NCBI GenBank assembly: GCA_023424995.1
Contig: JAFADH010000040.1
Location: forward strand, 1-29,848
Reading direction: 5' to 3'
Length of the DNA: 29,848 nt
Source: Bacillota bacterium
GTDB lineage: Bacteria; Bacillota; Clostridia; Lachnospirales; Lachnospiraceae
The translations under genes were made by a program, and so were the position numbers. Every line of letters starts with the position of its first letter. Positions within the stretch are counted from its first letter, which is position 1. The notes beneath the pieces were generated by a model. That model worked only from the letters and a program-made list of their open reading frames with translations, was not told where the DNA came from and ran no database searches. Below are positions 15,561-24,480 of this stretch, in pieces.

Positions 15561-16670
15561 ATGAAAATCCATTGTCAGAAAGCAGATATTGTTAATGGTG
15601 TTAATATTGTACTGAAAGCTGTTCCTGTAAAATCGACCATGCCCATCCTGGAGTGCCTGATCATAGAAACCTCCGAACATGGAATTAAATTAATAGCAAA
15701 TGATATGGAACTCGGAATTGAAACTCTGGTAAAGGGAACAATTATAGAAAAGGGAACAGTAGCCCTGAACGCAAAGGTATTTTCCGAGATCGTAAGAAGA
15801 CTTCCGGAGAATGAGGTAAGTATTACGACAGATTCCTCTTATATGACAGAGATCATATGTGAGAAAGCAAAATTCTCTATCTCCGGCAGATCAGGAGAAG
15901 AGTTCCCAAGTCTTCCGAAGATTGAAAAAGAGAATGCTGTGGTATTATCCCAGTTTACATTAAAAGAAATTATAAGACAGACCGTATTCTCCATCTCCGA
16001 CAATGAAAGCAATAAGATCATGACCGGAGAATTATTTGAGATAAAGAAAAATGAGTTAAGAGTGATTTCTCTGGACGGACACAGGATTTCAATCCGTAAG
16101 GTTTTCATGAAGGATTCCTATGACGACAGGAAGGTAATCGTACCGGGCAAGACTTTGAATGAAATCAGTAAGATATTATCCGGTGAAGTTTCTTCCCTGG
16201 TGAATATATTCTTTACGGATAAGCATGCCTTATTCGAATTTGATGATACCGTGGTTCTGACCAGGCTGGTGGAAGGAGAGTATTATCGTATCGACCAGAT
16301 GCTTTCCAGTGATTATGAGACTAAGGTCACGATTAATAAAAAGGAGCTGCAAAGCTGTATCGAGAGAGCTTCCCTGTTAATCCGGGAGACCGATAAAAAG
16401 CCTATTATTATTGATATTAAGAATAATAATTTTGAACTAAAGATTAATACTGCAATCGGATCCATGAATGAGGATATTGATATTACCCTGGAGGGAAAAG
16501 ATATCGTCATTGGTTTTAATCCGAAGTTCTTGCTGGATGCACTGCGTGTTATCGATGATGAGAATGTTGATATATATCTGATTAACGCAAAGGCTCCCTG
16601 TTTTATCCGTGATAAGGAGCAGTCCTATATTTATTTGATTTTACCGGTTAATATTAATGTCGCAGGTTAA
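15561..16670 (+). CDS. dnaN: DNA polymerase III beta subunit (sliding clamp)
   Basis: The sliding clamp that tethers the replicative polymerase and recruits repair proteins. Three repeated clamp folds fit the length (369 residues), and the C-terminal YIYLILPV resembles the conserved end of DnaN (usual form ...PMR or similar, here NINVAG). A GTG at 15540 opens the frame seven codons earlier, but family proteins begin at MKI-C-K, and AGGGAG lies 11 nt before the ATG at 15561. I therefore take 15561. A TTATACACA DnaA box sits directly before the start codon. It is the second gene of the dnaA-dnaN unit, with the origin's right part in the 256-bp gap. Confidence 0.96.
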   Translation: MKIHCQKADIVNGVNIVLKAVPVKSTMPILECLIIETSEHGIKLIANDMELGIETLVKGTIIEKGTVALNAKVFSEIVRRLPENEVSITTDSSYMTEIICEKAKFSISGRSGEEFPSLPKIEKENAVVLSQFTLKEIIRQTVFSISDNESNKIMTGELFEIKKNELRVISLDGHRISIRKVFMKDSYDDRKVIVPGKTLNEISKILSGEVSSLVNIFFTDKHALFEFDDTVVLTRLVEGEYYRIDQMLSSDYETKVTINKKELQSCIERASLLIRETDKKPIIIDIKNNNFELKINTAIGSMNEDIDITLEGKDIVIGFNPKFLLDALRVIDDENVDIYLINAKAPCFIRDKEQSYIYLILPVNINVAG

Positions 16671-16699
16671 TATGGCGTACTTGAAAGATTGGAGACAGT

Positions 16700-16909
16700 A
16701 TGCATCAGATCAAATTAAGAGAAGAATACATCAAGCTGGGACAAGCGTTAAAAGCAGCCGGCCTGGTTGATTCCGGCCTGGATGCCAAGAATGAAATTCT
16801 GGAGGGCGTAGTTAAAGTAAACGGTAAAGTGGAGCTTCAGAGAGGGAAGAAGCTGTATGACGGTGATGTAGTTGAATATAACGGGGAACAGATTCGGATA
16901 ACAAAGTAA
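16700..16909 (+). CDS. yaaA: S4-domain RNA-binding protein YaaA
   Basis: A 69-residue protein made of one S4 RNA-binding domain: YIKLGQALKAAGLVDSG then EILEGVVKVNGKVELQRGKKLYDGDVVEY. This small protein is encoded between dnaN and recF across Firmicutes. A role in ribosome assembly has been suggested for the Bacillus homologue; the exact function is not clear. GGAG lies 8 nt before the ATG. It starts 30 bp after dnaN. Confidence 0.93.
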   Translation: MHQIKLREEYIKLGQALKAAGLVDSGLDAKNEILEGVVKVNGKVELQRGKKLYDGDVVEYNGEQIRITK

Positions 16910-17034
16910 GCAGATAAGACTATTTTTGAGTTTCTATCATATGGGTTATAATCATTATGAACTTCCTGCAGCCTGTTTGTTTACTGTGGTAAAAATAATG
17001 CACGGAGTTTGGTAAGGGAATCGTTGGTGCGGCT

Positions 17035-18126
17035 ATGATCGTAAAATCATTGGAACTGAAGGGTTATCGCAATTATCAAAGTCTTAATATGCAATTTACC
17101 AGTGGTACGAATATTCTGTACGGAGAAAATGCCCAGGGAAAGACCAACATACTTGAAGCAATTTACATCTGCGGAACGACGAAATCCCACAGAGGCAGCA
17201 AAGATAAGGAAATCGTCGGCTTTTCCGAAGAAGAAGCCCATGTCAGAGTTATTCTTGAAAAGAATTCAATACCTCACCGGATTGATTTGCATTTAAAGAA
17301 GAATAAGGCAAAGGGGGTCGCCATCGACGGTATCCCCATTAAAAAACAAGGTGAATTATTCGGAATGCTTAACCTTGTGTTTTTTTCGCCGGAGGATCTC
17401 TATATCATAAAAAACGGACCTTCGGAAAGACGGAGGTTTCTGGACCTGGAATTGTGCCAGCTTGATAAAATCTATATGAACTATCTGGCGAATTATAATA
17501 AAGTGCTGATGCAGCGCAACAATCTCTTGAAGCAGATAGCAAATGACCGTAAGCTTTTGGATACATTGCATGTCTGGGACGCCAAGTTGTTGGAATACGG
17601 GAAGAAGATAATAGAGTGCAGGCAGGATTTTATTATCCGGCTGAATGCTCTGGTTGGAGAGATACATAAGAGACTGACCGGCGGAAGGGAAGAACTGACT
17701 CTTAAGTATGAGCCGAATGTTATTATCTCTGAATTTGATAATAGATTGAAAAAGTCCCTGGATAAGGATCTGGCTTTAAAGATGACCAATGTCGGTCCCC
17801 ACAGGGATGACTTAAGCTTCATGCTGGGAGAGATCGATATCCGAAGATACGGTTCCCAGGGGCAGCAGCGAACTGCGGCACTTTCCTGTAAGCTTGCAGA
17901 GATAGATCTGGTTAAAGCAATTATTAAAGAGAGTCCGATATTGTTACTGGATGATGTATTATCAGAGCTTGACCGGCAAAGACAGAATTATCTTCTGAAT
18001 AATATCGGTGATATTCAGACGATCATCACCTGTACCGGATTAGAAGAATTCGTAAATCATAGATTTGCATATGATAAAATATTTCATGTTGTGAACGGAG
18101 AAGTAAATGAAATTACGGGAGGCTGA
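17035..18126 (+). CDS. recF: DNA replication and repair protein RecF
   Basis: A 363-residue SMC-like ATPase that, with RecO and RecR, loads RecA at single-strand gaps. Walker A GENAQGKTN is at 30-38, the signature region GSQGQQRTAALSCKLAE lies in the C-terminal half, and Walker B is SPILLLDDVLSELD. The length is normal. The ribosome binding site is weak, but the protein start MIVKSLELKGYRNY is canonical. The 125-bp gap after yaaA holds only a possible TATAAT (16947-16952). The last two codons, GGA GGC, form the first copy of the repeated GGAGG array that leads to gyrB. TGA at the end overlaps an ATG (TGATG) that opens a five-codon frame MPPKE ending at 18143. Confidence 0.96.
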   Translation: MIVKSLELKGYRNYQSLNMQFTSGTNILYGENAQGKTNILEAIYICGTTKSHRGSKDKEIVGFSEEEAHVRVILEKNSIPHRIDLHLKKNKAKGVAIDGIPIKKQGELFGMLNLVFFSPEDLYIIKNGPSERRRFLDLELCQLDKIYMNYLANYNKVLMQRNNLLKQIANDRKLLDTLHVWDAKLLEYGKKIIECRQDFIIRLNALVGEIHKRLTGGREELTLKYEPNVIISEFDNRLKKSLDKDLALKMTNVGPHRDDLSFMLGEIDIRRYGSQGQQRTAALSCKLAEIDLVKAIIKESPILLLDDVLSELDRQRQNYLLNNIGDIQTIITCTGLEEFVNHRFAYDKIFHVVNGEVNEITGG

Positions 18127-18245
18127 TGCCCCCTAAAGAATAAGGAGGTCAAGACCTCCAAAAAACAGGGAGGTCAAAACCTCCAAAAACAGGAGGCGAA
18201 AACCTTCAAAAACAGGGAGGCAGAAGCCTCCATAAAACAGGAGGC
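18118..18245 (+). promoter_or_regulatory. gyrB leader: array of GGAGG hairpins ending in the ribosome binding site
   Basis: GGAGG occurs at 18118, 18144, 18169, 18192, 18216 and 18240, every 23-26 nt. The first five are followed by a complementary arm, giving hairpins at 18118-18133 (one mismatch), 18144-18159 (GGAGGTC/GACCTCC), 18169-18184, 18192-18207 (one wobble) and 18216-18231 (GGAGGC/GCCTCC). The sixth GGAGG is the gyrB ribosome binding site, 7 nt before its ATG. The arm GCCTCC at 18226-18231 could instead pair with 18240-18245 and hide that site. The spacers are A-rich and alike (AAAACAG), so this is also a tandem DNA repeat of about 24 bp. Confidence 0.85.
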
Positions 18246-18251
18246 TTAAAA

Positions 18252-20162
18252 ATGGGTAACGAATATGGTGCAGATCAAATACAGATATTGGAGGGATTAG
18301 AGGCTGTAAGAAAACGGCCCGGTATGTATATCGGTTCTACTTCTTCCAAGGGGTTACACCATCTGGTATATGAAATTGTCGACAACGCAGTAGATGAAGC
18401 CCTGGCAGGCTACTGTGATACGATTGACGTTACCATTAATACGGATAATTCAATAACCGTCGTTGATAATGGCCGCGGCATCCCCGTGGGCATTAATCAA
18501 AAGGCCGGTATTCCTGCTGTGGAAGTGGTCTTTACCATTCTTCATGCCGGCGGTAAATTCGGCGGAGGGGGATATAAGGTATCCGGAGGTCTTCACGGAG
18601 TAGGTGCGTCCGTAGTGAATGCCCTGTCGGAATGGCTTGAGGTCGAGATACATTTGGATGGTAAGATTTATAAGCAAAGATATGAAAGAGGTAAGGTAAT
18701 GTATCCTCTTAAGGAGATCGGAACCACCGATTACAGAGGGTCGAAGATTTCCTTCTTACCTGATAAGGAAGTTTTTGAAGAGACGGTATACGATTACGAG
18801 ATTCTAAAACAAAGACTTCGGGAGATGGCTTTCTTAACAAAGAATATCAAGATCATTCTTCGGGATATCAGGGAAGAAGAGATAAAGGAAAGAGAATTCC
18901 ATTATGCGGGAGGCATCAAGGAATACGTAGAATATCTGAATAAACATAAGGATCCGCTGTATCCGGAGATTATCTACTGCGAAGGACAGAAGGAGAATGT
19001 GTATGTTGAGGTTGCCATGCAGCACAACAGCACCTATACGGAAGGAATCTACAGTTTTGTCAATAATATTACAACACCGGAGGGCGGTACTCACCTGGCC
19101 GGCTTTAAGAATGCGATTACCAAGACTTTCAATGATTATGCCAGACAGCAAAAATATCTAAAGGACAGTGATCCAAATCTGACCGGTGAAGACATCAGGG
19201 AAGGTCTGACAGCAATTATCAGTATTAAAATTCCGGATCCCCAGTTTGAGGGGCAGACCAAGCAAAAGCTTGGCAACAGTGAAGCAAGGGGAGCCGTCGA
19301 CAGTGTGGTAAGTGAGCAGCTGACTTACTTTCTTGAGCTTAATCCGTCTATCGCCAAGATGATGTGCGAGAAGGCGGTGCTTGCACAGAGAGCAAGGGAT
19401 GCAGCCAGAAAAGCAAGGGATCTGACAAGAAGAAAGACGGCTTTGGAGGGTATGAGCCTTCCGGGTAAGCTGGCAGACTGTTCGGAAAAAGATCCTACAA
19501 AGAGTGAAATATATATTGTTGAGGGTGATTCTGCGGGTGGTTCTGCTAAGACAGCCCGTTCCAGGGCGACCCAGGCTATACTTCCCTTAAGAGGCAAGAT
19601 TTTGAATGTCGAGAAATCAAGGCTGGATAAGATTCTGGTTAACAATGAGATAAAAGCTATGATCACCGCTTTCGGAACCGGTATATCGGATGATTTTGAT
19701 ATCTCAAGACTGCGTTACCACAAGATTATTATCATGACCGACGCGGATGTGGACGGAGCTCATATCAGTACCTTACTTCTGACCTTCTTCTACCGCTTTA
19801 TGCCGCAGCTGATAAAACAGGGATATGTATATATGGCCCAGCCGCCGCTGTACAAGATAGAAAAGGGTAAGTTTGTGCGCTATGCTTACAGTGATGAGGA
19901 ATTGAACCAGATATTAACTGAAATCGGGCGGGACAGCAATAATAAGATACAGCGTTATAAAGGACTTGGTGAGATGGATGCGGAACAGCTCTGGGAGACC
20001 ACCATGGACCCGGAGAAGAGAATCCTGCTTCGCGTTACCATGGACGAGGAGCAATCTTCAGCCATTGATATTACATTTACAACCCTGATGGGTGATGAAG
20101 TGGAGCCAAGAAGAGAGTTCATTGAAGCTAATGCAAAGTATGTTAAAAATCTGGATATATAA
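18252..20162 (+). CDS. gyrB: DNA gyrase subunit B
   Basis: A 636-residue type IIA topoisomerase subunit that binds ATP and, with GyrA, introduces negative supercoils. The GHKL ATPase domain has the catalytic E41 in YEIVDNAVDEA, DNGRGIP (72-78) and GGLHGVG (112-118). The TOPRIM domain has EGDSAGGSAK with E424 and DADVDG (497-502). The C-terminus has YKGLGEMDAEQLWETTMDP. No long insertion is present, as in other Firmicutes. The start ATG follows the last GGAGG of the leader array by 7 nt. It is 125 bp from recF and 94 bp before gyrA, in one rightward unit. Confidence 0.98.
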   Translation: MGNEYGADQIQILEGLEAVRKRPGMYIGSTSSKGLHHLVYEIVDNAVDEALAGYCDTIDVTINTDNSITVVDNGRGIPVGINQKAGIPAVEVVFTILHAGGKFGGGGYKVSGGLHGVGASVVNALSEWLEVEIHLDGKIYKQRYERGKVMYPLKEIGTTDYRGSKISFLPDKEVFEETVYDYEILKQRLREMAFLTKNIKIILRDIREEEIKEREFHYAGGIKEYVEYLNKHKDPLYPEIIYCEGQKENVYVEVAMQHNSTYTEGIYSFVNNITTPEGGTHLAGFKNAITKTFNDYARQQKYLKDSDPNLTGEDIREGLTAIISIKIPDPQFEGQTKQKLGNSEARGAVDSVVSEQLTYFLELNPSIAKMMCEKAVLAQRARDAARKARDLTRRKTALEGMSLPGKLADCSEKDPTKSEIYIVEGDSAGGSAKTARSRATQAILPLRGKILNVEKSRLDKILVNNEIKAMITAFGTGISDDFDISRLRYHKIIIMTDADVDGAHISTLLLTFFYRFMPQLIKQGYVYMAQPPLYKIEKGKFVRYAYSDEELNQILTEIGRDSNNKIQRYKGLGEMDAEQLWETTMDPEKRILLRVTMDEEQSSAIDITFTTLMGDEVEPRREFIEANAKYVKNLDI

Positions 20163-20256
20163 AAGTTACAGAGACCGGTATGCGTAATAAGTACGCAGAT
20201 ATAAGGAATTACAGAAAGATTGATTATTTCCGGAATAGCTGAACGGAGGAAGAATA

Positions 20257-22929
20257 ATGGAAGATAATATCTTCGACAAGGTGCACGAGGTCGATCTGAG
20301 AAAGACAATGGAAACCTCATATATCAATTATGCCATGTCTGTTATCGCTGCGCGTGCGCTGCCCGATGTAAGGGACGGTTTAAAGCCCGTACAAAGAAGA
20401 ATACTTTATGCAATGATCGAGCTCAATAACGGACCGGATAAGCCGCACCGTAAATGTGCGCGTATTGTCGGTGATACCATGGGTAAATACCATCCTCACG
20501 GCGACAGCTCCATCTATGAAGCATTGGTAAAACTGGCACAGGATTTCTCTACCAGATATCCTCTGATCGACGGACACGGTAATTTCGGTTCTGTGGACGG
20601 TGACAGCGCCGCGGCCATGCGTTACACGGAAGCCCGCCTGAGTAAGATATCCATGGAGATGCTGTCCGATATCAACAAGGATACGGTAAATTTCTCTCCG
20701 AACTTTGATGAGACGGAGAAGGAGCCGGATGTATTACCTTCCAGATATCCGAACCTTTTAGTAAACGGTACTTCCGGAATTGCCGTAGGTATGGCAACGA
20801 ATATTCCTCCTCATAATCTGCGTGAGATTATTGACGGCGTACTGAAAATCATTGATAATCAGATTCAGGAAGACAGGGAGACGGATATCGAGGAGCTGCT
20901 TGAGATTATCAAAGGACCCGACTTTCCTACGGGTGCAGAGATTCTTGGAACCTCGGGAATTAATGAAGCATACCGGACCGGCAGGGGTAAGATCCGTGTG
21001 CGTGCCGTGACGGATATCGAGGCAATGCCTAACGGGAAGAACCGGATTATTGTAACTGAGCTGCCCTATATGGTGAACAAGGCCCGTCTCATAGAGAAGA
21101 TAGCGGATCTTGTAAAGGATAAAAAGATAGACGGTATAACGGAGCTTCGTGATGAATCAGACCGTACCGGTATGAGGATCGTGATTGAGCTTCGAAGGGA
21201 TGTTAATGCCAATGTCCTGTTGAATCATCTGTATAAGCATACCCAGCTCCAGGATACTTTCGGTGTTATTATGCTGGCACTGGTTAATAATGAGCCCAGA
21301 ATCCTGAATCTTCACCAGATGCTGAATTATTATTTACAGCATCAGAAAGAGGTTGTAACCAGACGTACCAGATATGATTTAAATAAAGCGGAAGAACGTG
21401 CCCATATATTACAGGGGTTACTTATCGCTCTTGATAATATTGACGAGGTTATCTCTATCATCCGTTCCTCCCAGAACGGTAATATAGCGAAGGAGCGGTT
21501 AATAGAACGCTTTGGGCTCAGTGAGCCTCAGTCACAGGCTATCATAGATATGCGTCTTCGCGCTCTTACCGGTCTGGAACGGGAGAGACTGGAGGCGGAA
21601 TTCGCAGAGCTTATGGCGAAGATTGCGGAATATAAAGCGATTCTTGCCGATGAGAAGCTGTTACTCGGTGTGATCAAGGAAGAAATTACAACCATTCGCG
21701 ATAAATACAGTGATGAGAGAAGAACGAAGATTGGCTTTGATGAATTCGATATCTCCATGGAGGATCTGATTCCCAATGAGATTACGGTAATCGCCATGAC
21801 CAGACTGGGTTATATCAAGCGTATGACCATAGATAATTTTAAGAGCCAGCACCGGGGCGGTAAGGGAATCAAGGGGATGCAGACCATCGAGGAGGATTTT
21901 ATCGAAGATCTTCTGATGACTACCAATCATCACTATATCATGTTTTTTACCAATAAGGGAAGGGTATACCGGCTGAAGGCATATGAGATTCCCGAGGCCG
22001 GCAGAACTGCCAGAGGTACGGCAATCGTCAATCTGCTTCAGCTATTGCCGGAGGAAAGGATTACGGCAATCATTCCCTTGAAGGAATATCAGAATAACCG
22101 TTACCTGTTCATGGCAACCAAGAACGGTATTGTTAAGAAGACGCCTATCAAGGATTATGAGAATATCAGAAAATCAGGTCTCCAGGCCATCAGCCTGAGA
22201 GAAGATGACGAACTGATTGAAGTCAAATCAACCAATCATTTAAAGGATATTATCCTGGTAACCAAGAACGGTATGTGCATCCGCTTTAACGAGCAGGATG
22301 TAAGGCCTACCGGCAGAACCTCCATGGGTGTTATCGGTATGACCCTGACAGGGGATGACCAGATCGTCGGAATGCAATTAAATACCCAGGGTGAGTACCT
22401 CTTGTTCGTATCTGAGAACGGCATGGGCAAGCGTACGGAGATGGAAGAATTCACTGTACAGCGTCGCGGCGGTAAAGGTGTAAAATGTTATAAGATTACC
22501 GAGAAGACCGGAGATGTGGTCGGTGTTAAGGCAGTAAATGAAGAAAATGAAGTAATTCTTATCACTACAGAAGGTATTATCATCCGCTTGATGGTAAAGG
22601 ATATCTCCGTACTCGGACGCATCACCTCAGGTGTTAAGCTGATGTCTATTAATGCAGAGACCGATATCACGGTAGCCAGCTTTACTAAGGTAAAGGAGAG
22701 CAATGTAGAGAATTCTTCCGAGGACGAGCTGATCAAGAATTTGGAGAAGGAACTGGAGGAAGAGAATATCGTAGGGGAACCGATCGATTATCCCGAGGAT
22801 TCTTACGGGGAAGAGGCAGAAGATATCTTACCGGCAGATGATACGGAAGAATCTGAAGAAGAGACGGATGAGGATGAGACGGTTGATGTAGAGATCGAGG
22901 AAGAAGAGACCGATGAAGAAAACCGGTAA
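20257..22929 (+). CDS. gyrA: DNA gyrase subunit A
   Basis: An 890-residue gyrase cleavage subunit. The catalytic tyrosine is Y123 in AAAMRYTEARL. The quinolone-determining segment HGDSSIYE has S84 and E88 at the positions equivalent to E. coli S83 and D87, so no known resistance change is visible. The C-terminal beta-pinwheel has RGGKG repeats, including SQHRGGKGIKG in the first blade and VQRRGGKGVKC later. The last 77 residues (814-890) form an acidic tail with 38 Asp/Glu, longer than the short acidic end of B. subtilis GyrA. The ribosome binding site GGAGGAAG is good. In the 94-bp gap before it there is a small hairpin TGCGTA/TACGCA (20181-20197). Confidence 0.98.
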   Translation: MEDNIFDKVHEVDLRKTMETSYINYAMSVIAARALPDVRDGLKPVQRRILYAMIELNNGPDKPHRKCARIVGDTMGKYHPHGDSSIYEALVKLAQDFSTRYPLIDGHGNFGSVDGDSAAAMRYTEARLSKISMEMLSDINKDTVNFSPNFDETEKEPDVLPSRYPNLLVNGTSGIAVGMATNIPPHNLREIIDGVLKIIDNQIQEDRETDIEELLEIIKGPDFPTGAEILGTSGINEAYRTGRGKIRVRAVTDIEAMPNGKNRIIVTELPYMVNKARLIEKIADLVKDKKIDGITELRDESDRTGMRIVIELRRDVNANVLLNHLYKHTQLQDTFGVIMLALVNNEPRILNLHQMLNYYLQHQKEVVTRRTRYDLNKAEERAHILQGLLIALDNIDEVISIIRSSQNGNIAKERLIERFGLSEPQSQAIIDMRLRALTGLERERLEAEFAELMAKIAEYKAILADEKLLLGVIKEEITTIRDKYSDERRTKIGFDEFDISMEDLIPNEITVIAMTRLGYIKRMTIDNFKSQHRGGKGIKGMQTIEEDFIEDLLMTTNHHYIMFFTNKGRVYRLKAYEIPEAGRTARGTAIVNLLQLLPEERITAIIPLKEYQNNRYLFMATKNGIVKKTPIKDYENIRKSGLQAISLREDDELIEVKSTNHLKDIILVTKNGMCIRFNEQDVRPTGRTSMGVIGMTLTGDDQIVGMQLNTQGEYLLFVSENGMGKRTEMEEFTVQRRGGKGVKCYKITEKTGDVVGVKAVNEENEVILITTEGIIIRLMVKDISVLGRITSGVKLMSINAETDITVASFTKVKESNVENSSEDELIKNLEKELEEENIVGEPIDYPEDSYGEEAEDILPADDTEESEEETDEDETVDVEIEEEETDEENR

Positions 22930-23048
22930 AAAGGTGTGAAATGGCATTAATTATGGTTTTAATCCTATAAAATTGTCATACAGGATTACCGGATGATTTT
23001 CCGTATTTTACGTAAGGAAACATATTCTTCAGGTTATATATGCTTAAA

Positions 23049-23325
23049 TATTATATTGATTTTAGGTATTATATTGATTTAGGTATTATATTGATTTAAG
23101 GTATTATATCGATTTAAGGTATTATATTGATTTTAGGTATTATATCGATTTTAGGTATTATATTGATTTAAGGTATTATATCGATTTAAGGTATTATATC
23201 GATTTAAGGTATTATATCGATTTAAGTATTATATTGATTAAGTATTATACTGATTTAAGTATTATATTGATTTAAGTATTATATTGATTAAGTATTATAT
23301 TGATTAAGTATTATACTGATTTAGA
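23049..23325. repeat. 16-unit tandem repeat (16-18 bp) after gyrA
   Basis: Sixteen head-to-tail units of TATTATATYGATTTAAGG. Units 1-9 are 17-18 bp and keep the final GG; units 10-16 are 16-17 bp and end in a single G. Variation at the Y position (T/C) and in the T/A-run gives several alleles, arranged as if by repeated block duplication. Each unit holds TATAATA on the minus strand. No gene lies in 22930-23433; flanks are AT-rich and a clear gyrA terminator was not found. Confidence 0.95.
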
Positions 23326-23433
23326 TAGTATAGTAATTTATCGTTATATTAAGTATCATGTATCTAAGTGTTATATTAATACGGTTACTGTGTTATAGAA
23401 TAAAAAAGCCGTTGGTTATGAAATTGGAGCATT

Positions 23434-24276
23434 ATGAGGAATATACACACGGACGAAATAATCAGCAATATAAAAGAGATGTGCATCGAAGCCAACATTA
23501 CGTTGGCTTCTGATGTAGAAAAGAGGGTCCGGTCGGCTTACGAGGAGGAAACCTCTCCTCTTGGAAAGCAGATTCTTGGACAGTTGGGTGAGAATCTGGA
23601 TATTGCAGCTGCTGAACAGATACCCATCTGCCAGGACACCGGAATGGCAATTATCTTCGTGAAGCTCGGACAGGAGGTCCATATAGAAGGGCAGAACCTG
23701 GAGGATGCTGTTAACGAAGGGATCCGAAGAGGTTATGAAGAGGGTTATCTTAGAAAGTCAGTGGTTGCGGATCCGTTAATCCGGATCAATACCGGGGATA
23801 ATACTCCGGGAATCATACATTATGAGCTTGTACAGGGAGATAAATTGGAGATTACGGTAGCACCAAAGGGCTTTGGCAGTGAGAACATGAGCCGCATCTA
23901 TATGCTTAAGCCTTCGGACGGAGAAGAAGGAGTAAAGCAGGCTGTTCTGGAGACAGTAAAGCTTGCCGGGCCCAATGCCTGTCCCCCTGTAGTCGTAGGT
24001 GTCGGAATAGGAGGCAGCTTTGAGAAATGCGCTATTCTTGCTAAGAAAGCACTGGCCAGAAGTCTTGATAGGCCTTCCGGATTGGAACATATCCGAAAGC
24101 TGGAGGAAGAGTTGCTTACGGAGATAAATGCATTAAAAGTTGGTCCAGGAGGGTTCGGTGGAAGGATCACAGCCCTGGGTGTCAGCATCGAAACTTATCC
24201 CACCCATATTGCCGGACTTCCGGTAGCTGTTAATATATGCTGTCATGTGAACAGGCATGTAAGCAGGATAATTTAA
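23434..24276 (+). CDS. Class I fumarate hydratase, alpha subunit
   Basis: A 280-residue protein of the TtdA/FumA-N family: the large part of an oxygen-sensitive [4Fe-4S] hydro-lyase that interconverts fumarate and malate (L-tartrate dehydratase is a close alternative). The core EQIPICQDTGMAI has C66; NACPPVVVGVGIGGSFEKC has C183; NICCH near the end has C269/C270. These are the expected cluster ligands. The motif KGFGSENMSR is also typical. GGAG lies close (4 nt) to the ATG. Its beta partner is 217 bp downstream rather than adjacent. A perfect 9-bp stem hairpin (23488-23510) lies inside the gene. Substrate choice between fumarate and tartrate is not settled by the sequence alone, but fumarase is usual in this group. 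Confidence 0.9.
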   Translation: MRNIHTDEIISNIKEMCIEANITLASDVEKRVRSAYEEETSPLGKQILGQLGENLDIAAAEQIPICQDTGMAIIFVKLGQEVHIEGQNLEDAVNEGIRRGYEEGYLRKSVVADPLIRINTGDNTPGIIHYELVQGDKLEITVAPKGFGSENMSRIYMLKPSDGEEGVKQAVLETVKLAGPNACPPVVVGVGIGGSFEKCAILAKKALARSLDRPSGLEHIRKLEEELLTEINALKVGPGGFGGRITALGVSIETYPTHIAGLPVAVNICCHVNRHVSRII

Positions 24277-24306
24277 GCTTGACGGAATTCGTATAACAGA
24301 ACTATC

Positions 24307-24480
24307 GTGATTACTGTGAATGCAGTATATCTGGCAGGTGAATCTGATATTTATCATCAAGATAATTATCCGGAGAAGCTTTGGGAAGAATATGACGTTG
24401 TCCGCAGCAGAACAGGTTATAATTATAATTTTGAGGATACATGGCATATAGTTCTATACAATAAGAAAAATCCAGGATAG
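24307..24480 (+). CDS. Small unidentified ORF between the fumarase subunit genes
   Basis: An open frame of 57 residues, GTG to TAG, in the gap between the alpha and beta genes. It reads VITVNAVYLAGESDIYHQDN, then a segment with PEKLWEEYDVVRSRTGYN and a last part EDTWHIVLYNKK. Composition is protein-like (many Tyr, Asp, Trp), and it is in the same frame as the alpha gene but separated from it by two stops. No ribosome binding site is evident before the GTG. I do not recognise a family. It could be a real small protein, the end of a gene lost by deletion, or chance. Confidence 0.3.
   Translation: MITVNAVYLAGESDIYHQDNYPEKLWEEYDVVRSRTGYNYNFEDTWHIVLYNKKNPG

Noticed and set aside
20497..20520. Possible quinolone-resistance change in GyrA HGDSSIYE
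   Set aside because: Ser at the E. coli 83-equivalent and an acidic residue at the 87-equivalent are both kept; the sequence is ordinary.
23049..23325. The gyrA-downstream repeats considered as a CRISPR array
   Set aside because: 16-18 bp units touch each other without spacers.
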